Shown piece after piece: positions 23,819 through 35,697 of a stretch of 64,000 bases of DNA. The stretch is from Metridium senile. Its lineage: Eukaryota > Cnidaria > Anthozoa > Actiniaria > Metridiidae. Below the pieces are notes generated by a model. The model saw only the letters and a program-made list of their open reading frames with translations. It had not been told where the DNA came from and ran no database searches. The translations under genes and the position numbers were made by a program. Where the stretch lies: the NCBI GenBank assembly GCA_949775045.1, contig OX459101.1, positions 11,954,347-12,018,346 on the forward strand. Reading direction: 5' to 3'. Position 1 is the first letter of the stretch; the number at the start of each line of letters is the position of its first letter.

Positions 23819-24209
23819 AAATAAACATTACCCACAATGCACCCGATATACTTTGATGCGGTCAGAATTTTTGCAAACAACTACCAGGTGATCTGAGGGA
23901 AGGGAATTAGCCAATCAGAGCGCGTTAGGTGGTCATCGAGAAAAAATCCATCCCATGACCACTTGCGATCGCTTTGTTGATTTCAAAAACAAGATGGCCG
24001 ACATAGCAAGGAGACGGGGAGAAGTTAAAAACTCGTTTTTACGTGGCAGTTAGCATGCCAAACACTCCAAATATTTATTTATTTGGTAGTGTTATCTTAC
24101 TTAATCTATTTTTTAATTGGTAAGACTGATTGAGGACGCGAATGCTTGTATTTACACTTTATACTTGTAATTATTGTAATTACATTACACGTGGGAAGAA
24201 AATCTAATA

Positions 24210-27200
24210 TTATTCTTCATGATTGGTCTGCCCGGATCCTGTCAGCCGTTCGTTTAACAGATCCTTGAATGCCTGAAACAGTTGTGAAAACAATTTTACG
24301 ATGGAGTCACGATCGTGATGCTGATCTTTGAGCTGTAACACGCACAGCTGCATCGCTTTGACTAATGTTGGGTCTTGAATTAACGGGAGGATTTCTTCTG
24401 GTTTGAACGGATTCTCAGGCTTGAAATTACTATACGACAAGCGTAATCCACCGTCAATGGCTTTGGACAATAGCCGAATACCCTGAAGATCTGCAATTGG
24501 CGCTGGTCCATGAAAGGTCATGCGGATAACTACGATCTTCCCACCTTCCGAAACACACTCTTCGTCTTTCCATGGACCTTTCGAGGCTTTCTTGCTCAAA
24601 ACAGGAGGCTTGTAGAGATGCATCAAAACGTTGTTGCCTGAAAACTCCATTCCCATTACATCCGTTGTTGAAACGATCACTCGTTTTCTTTCTTCTGACT
24701 GGAATCGTTTACGCTCTATCACCAGTTGTGACTCGTTCTTTGGATTGAATTTGAGAATAAAAGTTTCCTTGGAAACACGCTGATCTTCGCGTATCCAGTC
24801 TGTGTTCGCGACGTTAATACTGTCCAAATGGTAGGATTTGATGGGTTCCTGTTTGATGGTCTTACAAAACTCGGCTGCATTTCCCTTGTTGACATTTGTA
24901 ATGCTGGGTACCTTCTTTGATGCTCTTTCTGTAAGTTGGCACACGAGATCAGAAATATCTTCTGCTGAACTTTCTGGAATTTTCCCTGTGATGGACATTA
25001 TTTGGTCTGTAGTCAACTGGTCTTCTTCATCTTGGTTCTAGAAAGGCAAGTAATGTTATATTATGCTTAGCAATTTATTTTCAGTTATATTATTGTTATA
25101 TAATCATCATCAAATAGCTTACTACTTTTTGATACAATATTAATATTCATCAACCTATAAATGTATAAATATAAAAATAATATAAAAACTCAAATATTTA
25201 CATGTAAATGTAAACATTTGACTGCACATTTAAATCTCATTTGCTGATGATGTCTGTCATGAACTGGCGAATCAAGGCTCAGAATAATTTTGTACACATA
25301 GTATCTTCAGGCCTCATTAGAACTTTTTGGTATTATCATCATATTATACTACACTCTAATTGTAATTACCTCTAAACTTCTATCTTCCATCTGAGGTTCT
25401 TCACTACCACTAGCACTATGTTGAACATCACTATCATCAAAGGGGAGTTGCTGACAAGCATATAAAAATGTATTTTAAAATGTGATCACTGTGTTTTATG
25501 TTTTTTTTTTAAGTTAATAAGGGAGTGTAGAGTGTAGTGTGCTAAAAACAAATTGTTATTATTGTTGTTGTTATTGTTATTATTATCACTTAGTGAGGTT
25601 AACAGTTATAAATTAAGAAGAAATACATTAAAGTTTTCATTATTATCATTAACATAGTAGCAGTAAACACCTCTTGCACTTTTGATAACAAAAGTTTTTG
25701 TATGTTTCATTAATTAGTTCTTACCTAGAGGTAAAGCTTAATATAGGGGATTCAGTTAATATTTACTATAACCCTAATAGATTAGATTAGATTAGATTAG
25801 TATGGTATTATCATATCATTTTGATTACCAGTGATAATTTTTAGTTAATTAAGTATAAATCATTACACTTTTGGGTAATAAAAGGAATATTAATTTAATT
25901 TTTACAAATTTTAGTAGCAAGTAAAAATAATAAAAATTATTTGTAATTATAATAATAACAAATAATGAGGTAAGAATTTGTTTAATTCTGAGAATAAATC
26001 TCTTACCACTTTCATTTTTTTTGTCTTGACAGGGTCTGCTTCTTTCGCATGTTTGCGTTTAAATTTGGCATCTGATGACAGTATTGGCATTGATTCTCTG
26101 CACTCAACTTTCATCAACTCGTTATAGAACAGCTGTGTGATTACAAGTTCCTCTTGTTCGTTCTTTGTAATCGCACCTCTGCGACCTCCACTGAATATAA
26201 ACTGACCAGACTTTGGTTCAACATGTGCTGTCTCCATGGTGCGGTCTGTGAAATTCTTAAGTGTTATTGGCAGGCCAACCAGTTTTCCATCACTAACAGC
26301 TTTGTCAACATAAAATGGGACATATGATACAATTTGCTTTAGAGATGGTGTGATTGACTTGGTACCAAAGATAACTACAGACTGGAACCCAAGTTTTACT
26401 CGAGCATCAACTTCATAACTCTCACTTGTCAGTCCTTCGGGGGTTTGTAGGAGGTTATTGAAAACACTCTCAAGTCCAGCACCAAAACAAGAAAGTACAT
26501 CAAGAGCAATTCCACTGAATCCAGCTTCTTCAAGAATTCTGGGTATCTTCTGATGTAAAGCTAGAACACCAATTTCATCAAATGTTATTTTCCCTTCTTC
26601 TAGACTGACATGGCGTGCTATCTTTGTCATAGATTGTAAACACTTTGCTTTGGAACCTGTTAATACTTGAAGGTGAATAAAAAACAATAATTACAACAAT
26701 GAACTCTCAAAATATACTTTGCATTTTTTCAGTAAACTCTCAAAAACCACACATCCAACAGACAACTCAATAAACAAAGTAAACAAAAACAAATAGTCTT
26801 ATTTTGACAATGATTAATTTCTTTGTTGGTTGGTATTTGTTTCATTGCGTGTATGTTTCTTCAACCAAATGTTGTTTGCCCATCATCAGGGTAACAGAAA
26901 CATACACGTAATGAATAATTAACATGTTAGATATAGTGATCCACAGCTTGAATTCATAAATTATAGTCTTCCATGTATGAAGTTGTCCACATAGCAGTGT
27001 TTTGTAGTTAAATCAACAAGCTACAAAGTAGTGACAACTTCATGATTGTATATAAAACCAATGATAAACAATCATTTACATTTATAAAATAACTATTTGT
27101 GAGAGCACACAGCACACGCTTTTGCATGTTGATCAATTGGTATTTTATAAAAGAAATAGAAAACTTGCTTTCTGTGCTGTATGCAGTTATAAAGCACTTG

Positions 27201-29747
27201 GAATTGTCAGAACACTCAAGAAGTGTCGCTCCGCTTTGCGTCATGCTTCTCTTAACACTTCTCTTGTGTTCTGACAACCCCGCGTGCTTTATAACTGCAC
27301 ACAGCACGTGCGCATCTTTTCTATTTCTTCAATATATAAGGTTATATTGTAGCATCTTCTTAGAAAATAATCACATCCACTCAGCCAATCAGATGACTGT
27401 ATTATAGTGTTTTATATCCCATAGTATCTAAATATAGTATTCCACTGGCGAGGCCTTTTGTTATTTGTTGTTTTGCCCACCTCGTCAGAGAGATACTATA
27501 TAGAAGTTCACAATGCTTTACAAGTACTATATAGTATAGTATCTTCGTGGCATGGTCATATTCTAAAACAGTTAGATGATGAACGTGAGTGTCCTATGGG
27601 ACATAGAGTCTCTCACATTATATAGAAGGCCTTCTATCTAATGCTCGAGACTCTATATCCCATAGGACACTCGCGTTCATCTTCTAACCCTTACATAAAA
27701 CATGAGTTGAAATCCTCTAAGAAGGTACCACAGTTCCCACATGAATGGAATTAAATATTGCATGGGACAAATAAAAAACATTCACAGCCAATCAGAAACA
27801 AGTATTTTATGTAGATGTTATATTCAAAATATGTTGTATAAAAATCAATGAAATATCAGGATTGCTAGCTGGTATTTCTGTATATAACACTGGCATTGTT
27901 TGCTTTTGACATTTTGTCCTGTGTGGAGTCCTTAAACTATGTCCATGAAAACCTTTCTAGTCTAAGCATTCTATGTAGTACTATTACACTCTAATTCTTT
28001 TGTATTTATATGACTATTACACCAAGTCCATTGCAAACTTTTAGTGGTTTTTATAAATCTGAAATAAATATTATTTATTAGTGTGCAATACTCAGGTTCA
28101 AACAAAAGAATTAGAGTAAGTATGCTAAAATGTATTTCATGGGTAAATGAAAATCGCTCTAGTGTTTGCACTAGACTGAGAGGTAAAGAAGATTATTATA
28201 ATATGCATTGTTATACAATATTTCCATTTATACAAATCCCTTTGAATATAATTCTTACCTGCTGCACAATCAGTAATTTTTTTGCAGAGAGTTTCTGCAG
28301 ATCTCATTGCAAGATGCAAAGTGCCAGGATAATAATTTTCCATGTCACAGCAAGAGAGGTTTATTCTTCCCTGGCAGCCAAGGTGTGATGCGGCAAATGT
28401 ATTTTTGTTGTTGTTGTTGTTTTTTCTTCCCCCAAGCCAATTTTTGTAATCAACCTGACTTTGTTTACTGTCAGCTACTGACCATTCTGGTTTATCAGAT
28501 ACAACTGTCATGTCACCCAGCTGACTAGAATGCTCAGGTGCATCACAAACTGGGTAACATGATCGAGCTGTTGAATGACCAGTAGATGACCTTCTCTCTT
28601 TACCATCCCCAACACATCGATAGTGAACATCAAGGTTGGAATTTGTTGGCTCATGACAAATGGACTTAAGTGTTGATAACTTGTTATACACCCCTGAAAA
28701 TGCTTTCAGTGTGTTGTCATAACTATCTTTATCCAGATAATATGCTAGTGACAGGACTGTACTTTGCAAGTTATATGGTTCTACAACCTTGACACGTAGA
28801 CTAGTTAAACCATTAAAATTTCTTGACCACTTAAGAAATGGAGCCAAATCAGTATAGGCAAAAATAATAACAGCACCTCTAGGGGTTTCAATTGAAAGTT
28901 GGGTGCCAGGGCGAGACAAAAAATATTCTAAATAAAGTTTTGGATCTACATAACCAACAACTAAGTCACCATGACGTTCAAAGGTCAACCCCACTTTTTC
29001 AGCAAGTTCCTTTTTCTTAATGTTCATGCTAGAAACAACTTCATTTTTTGGGGGAATAACATTAATTCCAAGTAATTCAGACAAGTGTTTGCCCCAAGTG
29101 TTTCGTAGTACATCCTGAAGCCCCTTTTGGCCCACCCCAAAAGAACTAACAACACCACCAGCAAATTCTCTGAACACATCCTTATTCCCTTCATATACCA
29201 TTGGCATAAGTGTTTCTCTGAAAGCCCTTCCATTGTCTTGTGAAAGTAATTGTTCACAAATTTCCTTTTCATTACCAGGTGTAATAAGTGGAGGTTTGCT
29301 AGCTGTAGAGGGAGTTGTACATGAATTGTTGAATGCAATATTTGCAAGGCCAGAAAATTTAGAAGAAAACAAATCACTTCTAAGTTGGTTCAGTTGCTGT
29401 AAAATGTCAACAGTATTTGCAGACGGTTTTCGGCGAGTTTCACATTTTTTAGAGAGAAATTCCCATACAGAAACATTTTTGCATAAACGAGGTAACGCAA
29501 ACTCTACTAATTCTTCGTTGGAAAGTTGTTCTACTACTTCCTTTACTACAGACAGTCGTCTCCGTTGCGGTACATCCTTAGCGATAAGTCTTTCTACAGT
29601 CTCCTTTGCCGTTTCTGGCTTTTTTCTTGCAAAATTTACAGGTTTATGCGTAACATTTTCACGATAATGTTTCAGTAAATTGTTATACGACCGGTACGAA
29701 CAGCCACAGCCATTGTAATCACAAGTAAACTCCTCACATACCTCCAT
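24210..29747 (-). CDS. Transposase-like protein of the 6.4-kb element, 1015 aa, four exons
   Basis: Exons on the minus strand: 29747-28259, 26656-26007, 25450-25370, 25037-24210. All junctions are GT-AG and keep frame, giving 3048 nt and 1015 codons without a stop. An N-terminal C2H2 zinc finger (C9, C14, H27, H34) probably binds DNA. Conserved-looking blocks follow: FAYTDLAPFLKWS (296-308), VGDGKERRSSTGHS (389-402) and MENYYPGTLHLAMR (469-482). The last resembles the DELHLFLR-type block seen in several eukaryotic DDE transposases. The C-terminal third is acidic, then basic. The ATG is the first in frame, 570 bp inside the right end. The large first intron absorbed two MITEs while the exons stayed clean, so this copy is young or under selection. 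I remember similar proteins from cnidarians and fish, but no named domain. Function as transposase is inferred from the TIRs. Confidence 0.75.
27081..27345. mobile_element. ~265-bp palindromic MITE in intron 1, copy A
   Basis: The arms carry TATGCAGTTATAAAGCACTT, GTCAGAACACTC and their complements, with AACACTTCTC around a GC-richer centre. A second copy in opposite orientation lies at 38632-38931. Confidence 0.8.
27571..27688. mobile_element. 118-bp hairpin MITE in intron 1
   Basis: GTTAGATGATGAACGTGAGT...CCTATGGGACATAGAGTCTC is matched by its complement ending CATCTTCTAAC. Arms are ~42 bp with few mismatches. Confidence 0.8.
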
Positions 29748-30317
29748 AAACCATTATAATATAGTTGTAACAATTATTTTTCCTACATCTCGAGTGAAAA
29801 AAAAGGAAACTACAGCTAGCATACATGAACATCCGGGACTTTCAAAACTACCGAACATCTGGGTACGCCAAATAAATGTATTTCCAAATCAAAGAGAACA
29901 ACTGACATAACACAGCTTATGATCACAAAAATAATTTAATAAAGAATCCTCGTTACTTTAAGCATTACAAAGTAAAATAAAGAAATAAAGTAAAAGTATT
30001 AACTTACAATCTTTGCTGGAATAGTACCAGATCGCTAATTAAGTCAACAAAAACTGACCTTCTTGGCAATAAAAAAACCATTAAATCCTGTCTTTGGGTT
30101 TTCAAAGGTTCTGTGCTTGTAAATATGTTCAAAAGACAGCTCGATTGCTAAAATAAATCTTCCCACGTATCGTTCTAACTTCAATGGCGGACATCGAATC
30201 ACCTCCACTGGCTATTTCTGAAGGATCACGGGACAACTTGCGCCCATAGACTCATGGGATGGATTTTTCCTCGATTACCGCGCGCGACGCCTGGCACATT
30301 TTAGAGATCACCTGGTA

Positions 30318-30545
30318 TATATATATACAGCGATTTGCAAAAACTTTGACCATTTGTACATATATAAATATATATCAAAATGATATAAGAAATTATGGGA
30401 TATGATAACTGATATTTTTTGACTTGGGCTATCTGAAAAAAATATCAGGGATCATATCCCATAATTTCTTATATTGTTTTGATATATTTGTATATATGAC
30501 CAAATGGTCAAAGTTTTTGCAAATCGCTGTATATATATATATATA
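30318..30545. mobile_element. ~225-bp palindromic MITE abutting the 6.4-kb element
   Basis: The arms run from ATATACAGCGATTTGCAAAA through ATATAAGAAATTATGGGATA to a short centre near 30425-30435 and back. Its end motif TTTGCAAAAA is shared with the centre of the palindrome at 23386-23818. Confidence 0.8.
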
Positions 30546-30925
30546 TGCAAATACCTACTTTTAAAGCTCGATAAGCAACACAGTGACCCCAACATTTTTT
30601 TCAATGTTTCTTTTTTTCTTCTAAGTATAACACAAATAAAATTCATTTATTATGTCCAAGCATCCTCAAAAAGTAAGTCAATGACCCCTAATGTTTTTAC
30701 CTTATTTGATGTGTCTATATTATATGTACCAGAAAAATTACATTTACTTAGCATCTAACAGGAACTGTCCTTAAGGCATGTGGAAAACATGCACCTGCAA
30801 TTTTCAAAACCACTTTTTAACATACTATGCAGTTATTTTGATGCTTTAACATACAAAAGGTGTTTGATCAGTATTATTATTTAGTTTAAAAATATCAATT
30901 TATTCAACACTCCACCGACATTTCA

Positions 30926-31609
30926 GAAGAAACACTAGTCAACTGTAATGATGATGATGATGACCATGATAACAATGAAAGAGAAGTATATGATGAAGCT
31001 ATGGAGGAAGATGATGACTAGGTCACAGATGATGAGAATGAAGGTATGTGTTATAGGTGCAGTAATAAAAATTCACTTAAGCAAATGAATTTGCAATGAG
31101 TGAAATCCTTATATAAACTAAGATTATATTCTTATTATATAAAAAGATGGCATGGCTATCTTTAAAACAGGAAACGGGAAATAAAATACTTAACCAACTA
31201 GGTGGTTTTACACGCACACTTCCGGTTAGTATAAGCTAATCGGAAGCATTTTTGTTGCATCACCAACAATTCCAAAATAATGTTGTTCGAGAGGGTTGCT
31301 ACCCGTGTTAACCCTCTCTCTATATATAAATACGTCCTTAACAAAACTTTACATTAAAAAATTATATGTAACTTGGACAAAAAATCTTCTCTGTTGCTCT
31401 ATCAGCAATAAAAAAATAATAAAAACTCGCTAAAAGTGACCAAAATTGTTGCTGTCTCGAAGCAACCATTTTGGTAATTTTTGTTTTGACAAACAATCCT
31501 TTGCGCGCTTCATAGCAAAATCACTGGAATGTAATTCTAAATGTTTTTTATTGTGTTTCAGACAAAAGAAACGACAGTGCAAAAGTGAAGAAAGCAAAAA
31601 AACTGGGTA
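30926..31609 (+). pseudogene. Two exon remnants of an acidic/basic linker protein
   Basis: 30926-31044 encodes SEETLVNCNDDDDDHDNNER and further acidic residues, with an in-frame TAG near 31019 and a GTATGT donor at its end. 31561-31608, after a TTTCAG acceptor, encodes DKRNDSAKVKKAKKL before GTAAGA. Acidic-then-basic linkers like this occur in THAP/Kolobok and related transposase genes. No catalytic part is present. Confidence 0.35.
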
Positions 31610-31619
31610 AGATAATTAT

Positions 31620-34080
31620 AATCCTGATACATACCTTTTTTGATTGATAAGGTTTTGAAGAGTCCATGTGAATTATAGTTCAGACTTAGTTCAGCTTAAT
31701 GTTTTGAGCAATTGATGCAGCTATAATTCTATTGTCAGTGTTATCTAAAATAGAAACAGCTTATATCAGCTACATGATCATATATTACAAGTGTTGATAT
31801 TTGCAACAGGTAGTAGCATATATTTATAGCATTTTAAAAAGAGAACCAAGCATTTGGACAATGAAATCGACATTTTCATATATTTTATCATGTTCTCACA
31901 TGGTATTTACGCTCTTACTAAATCGATCAGCGTTTTATTTTATTTATTTTGTCGTGAATAGGGCTTGACTGCATTCTCTTACCAAGGCCATTCTCAGCTT
32001 CATTGATCAAAGGCTCTGGTCGGACACAAACCGAAAGATATGCGCACGCTCAATATTATCTAACTTCTGGTAACAAAATCGCTAATGCGTTAACCCAAAC
32101 TAAATGTAAAATTCGATCCTAAAAAAAAAATTGTGGTTATGGTTATAGTTTTGTCAAGTGCTCGAACAAAGAAAATAAATTGGAGAGTTTGTTATCTGCT
32201 ATTAGTCTTTCCGGAATTTCCAACGGACCCAATGGTTAATTTGTCTGCTGCTAATTATTACTTGCCAGCCAGTATTTCACAACTAGCCGTTGGAATCTCT
32301 CAGCTTTCAGAACTATTAAACTAGACTAAGATTAAATAACGACCATTACCCAACTGATGGATTGCAAATTTCGAATGTGTAAATCTAGCCTGAAACCTAA
32401 TGCGATCAAAGTACTACATTTGTGGTAAGCAGTTACAAAATTGTTGCGAAGGTGTGTTTAATTATCGCTGACTGCGCATGTAATTATTTCATGCAACTGT
32501 AATATACAGATGCTTCATTAACGTTACCGTGCGCCTTTCTAAAGCACTTTACCATACTTCGGAAATGATTCGTAGGGCAGCCAGCGCGGTGAAATTATGC
32601 AATAGCTGTGAAGGAATGTTTTGTTGTGCCAAACATTAAACAATAGAACTCCCAGAGCACCAAATCTTTGAACAGTATCTCAATATTACTCAACTTTGCG
32701 TCTACATTAGATACCTTTAAAACTTCCCAATGAACATGAAAATCAGAGACTTTACCAAACAATAATAGCTTGAGGCTCTCATAAAGTTTTATGAAAAACA
32801 AATAGACGAGTTTTACGATTTTCGTATTTTTGTGAAATTGTATATAAACCGCGAAAAAAAGGAAACATTGTATTTTTGGTCCGGCTCATATATTTTACGT
32901 TTTGAGAAGATCGTATGGCTCGATTGCTATCTAATTGCCATATAGTGAGCAATAGATATAGGAGAAAAGAACGAACGATGATTTTTGCTAACAGATACCC
33001 AAGAAATTATAAATTTTCGATGCAAAATCTATTGTTTAGATTTTGCGTAAATTACCCGCTTTAATTAGACAATCCTCGATATCTCGCAATCCGCCTTATA
33101 AATTTTGATAAAACCCTCCACAACTGGGAGCAAACATTCAAGGTGTAAGCAGCATGAAGCATTTTGTTAGAAAATGACTTTAAAGGCTAAGATTGAACTC
33201 AAGGCTTAATATCCGATTTCTCAAAAAAAACCCATCCTAAATCATAATTCAGTCTTTATGAAAGAAATGTGTTCAAGTGGATTTGAATTCGAACTCAACG
33301 CGTTTTTATACTGGAGCTTCAAATGCGGACGGTACTCGCGAAAAATTATTGGGTCCAGCCACCTTAAGTTATGTTAAATGATACTAAATGATATATACTT
33401 GATACTTAAACTACTATTAATATATATATACTTAAAGTTTGGTAGTTCTTTCGTTCTGTAGTGGTTCTTGATCAGTTTAGTAGAGGTTCTCAATACTGAT
33501 GCTGGTATTTTAAGTGTTTCTTTCGGAGCGATCAAGATTTATAAACGTTTTCTTAAAGCTAAGGCAAGTAGAAATAATCAATTAATTATCATTTGCTGAG
33601 ATAATTATTTTTTGTATATATAATGACAAGTTGTTAAAAAACGCGATGACACCGCGCCGTTTGGTAAACATGCAGCGTCAGTCACATGTTTGGAAAACCT
33701 GAGCGAACTGTTTTGAAAAGCTTATATATTGTGAATCTATTCAATATCTACATACTATCTATGCTTTATATACCATGAAGCTATGTAGGGGCTTTTTTTT
33801 ACTTTTACGTGTCATGGTTGTGACTATTAAAAAAGGCTTTGCGCGCCTCGACGGCTGAATGAGTAGTTGTACAGGCATGAAGGTCTTCTCAATCTAAATT
33901 TTCTAAAGTAATCCTTTACATATCTCAAATGATTTCAACATATTTAAGTTCTCTGTATATATTACTATATCTGTGGCGCAATATTTTGTATTTTTTCCAT
34001 AAATAAGAGTAACTATTAGCTTTCAAGTTTGAGTGGTTTCGTTTGAGTCTACAAATAGATGAAAATCAACTCTGTCCCTT
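31620..34080. other. 2.5 kb with no recognisable feature
   Basis: AT-rich sequence without exon-like frames, clear repeats or RNA signatures. The frames at 32133-32324 and 32595-32801 are short and unrecognised. Confidence 0.5.
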
Positions 34081-34084
34081 TGCT

Positions 34085-34265
34085 GTTCGTGGTTACTAAA
34101 ACATGAAATAACCTACAATCACCTAAACCTATCTACAACCACCTAAACCTATCTACAACCACCTACAACCACCAAACAACAAGCTACAACCACCTAAGTA
34201 AGAGTTATGACAGAGTGATGTTTAATGCTAGGATCGCGTGACACCACAATTATCGAGACACAATC
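34085..34265. repeat. CAACCACCTA-type repeat and flank, left member of an inverted pair
   Basis: GTTACTAAAACATG, several CTACAACCACCTA units, then GTTATG, TGCTAGGATCGCGTGACA. The reverse complement occurs at 53110-53240 (CACGCAATCCTAGCA, GGTGGTTG units, CATGTTTTAGTAAC). The two lie outside the TTAA ends of the nested element. Confidence 0.65.
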
Positions 34266-35433
34266 AATCGCACAGCACAGTTGGAGATAAAATATAATAT
34301 AAAATATGATTTAATATAGAAAGCCTATCAATAAATTATTATCTTTAAAACTAGTAGAATTTCAGCCAACTTAGCAAACATCATATGAAACATTTAAAGC
34401 AAGTTTTTACACCTTTACATAGTAATTTTTTTCTAACGCTTTCTATGGATTTTTGTGCAAAAATAACCCATTTCATTATTTTAGAAACTCTAAGCTAACA
34501 CCTGAAGAACTTTCTAAAAACGTTCCTGGGCAAAAGTCGATTTTTAAAATATTTATTTTATCAAAATCAATCAAATTTTTGCTTTGATATTATGTGAAAA
34601 ATGTTGTGCACAGCGAAAAAAAATTCAGCACAACTTCAAGGGAAAAAAAAAAATTCCTACATCAAAGACATTTGCTTAAAGGGCAACTGACGTGTCAAAT
34701 TGACCCTTTTTTTAAAAAATATTTATTTATTGGAGAACTCAAAAATATAGTTTTTACTTCCTGAATATGAACCCTGAATTTTTTTCAGAAATACGTCATG
34801 TGACGTCACGACGTCAAAGCGTATCTTCCACTGTTTATAGCTAAGTTGTTCTTAGTATTATTTCACAGGTTTGCTTGATAGTTTATTGAGGAAAAACAAC
34901 TCTTTCATCAAGAAAATTATGTCTGATTCAAGCTCTGTCTCTGGCGATTCTGAAAGCTCCAGAGTAGAAAGTTTTGGCGAATATTACGACGAAGAAGGTG
35001 ACATGGAGGAGTATGGTATTCGATCTTACCAGTTCGAACCTGAACAGCTATTTCAACTCAAACAGCGATTCAAATGGCAGTGAAGAAGACGAATAAGTCG
35101 ATAACCGGCTAAACAATTCCTCTTGGTAAGTGAACAGAGCTAAAACTGAATATTTTTTCGCTTTTTTGTCAATTAATTTATTATAAACGGCTATTACGAT
35201 CGAGTTAACATGTGTTCGAACAAGCTTTATCTCACAAAATAAAGTTGTTAAAACCTCTTCATATTGCTTATTTTAGATAGTATGCTGCTGTCGATTAAAC
35301 GATTTTCAAGGATTAAACTGTATACTACAACTATGCATTCCATAGAGTTTAATTTGTCACTTACCGTGTTAGTGTTGTTGAGTATAAACACTATAAAATG
35401 TGTGCAACACTTTGCACTATTTACTACTAAATA

Positions 35434-35697
35434 GATAGATAAACTTTATTTAAACACGGTATCAAATCACTAAAATAATTACATGTAGTGCTCTCCCATT
35501 GAGCCTTGTTGATAGTTTTAACTAAACAATAGACAACCATATGATAAACACGCAAACTTGTACAAATTCTACTGATGAAGGCTAAAGATAGCCGAAACGT
35601 CTAATTAAATATCATCAAATTTAGTCAGAGACAACCTAATTCGTTTGTAAAATCATGAATCCTGACTACAATAATGATATTTTTAATGATAAACATA
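35434..35697 (+). mobile_element. Penelope-like retroelement fragment
   Basis: It begins AGATAGATAAACTTTATTTA and contains CTGATGAAGGCTAAAGATAG, the landmark sequence found near the ends of Penelope-like elements. No reverse transcriptase is present, so this is a terminal fragment only. Confidence 0.5.
35563..35605 (+). ncRNA. Minimal hammerhead ribozyme motif
   Basis: The core CTGATGA (35572-35578) is followed by stem II GGCTA/TAGCC around an AAGA loop, then GAAA (35594-35597) and ACGTC. Together these are the invariant hammerhead bases in correct order. Stem III would be only the self-complementary ACGT, typical of Penelope-type hammerheads that act as dimers. Cleavage would follow GTC at 35601. 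Helix I pairs poorly here, so activity is uncertain. Confidence 0.6.

Larger units (their letters stand above)
23884..30315. mobile_element. 6.4-kb DNA transposon with TA target, carrying a complete gene
   Basis: Left end CCAGGTGATCT (23884) and right end AGATCACCTGG (30305-30315) are inverted, each next to a TA. A second inverted block, GAAAAAATCCATCCCATGA near 23940 and TCATGGGATGGATTTTTCCTC near 30251, reinforces the pairing. The sequence between the blocks has diverged. Inside is one four-exon minus-strand gene spanning 24210-29747. The insertion target looks like a palindromic MITE, because TTTGCAAA-containing arms occur just outside both ends. I cannot assign the superfamily. Confidence 0.75.
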
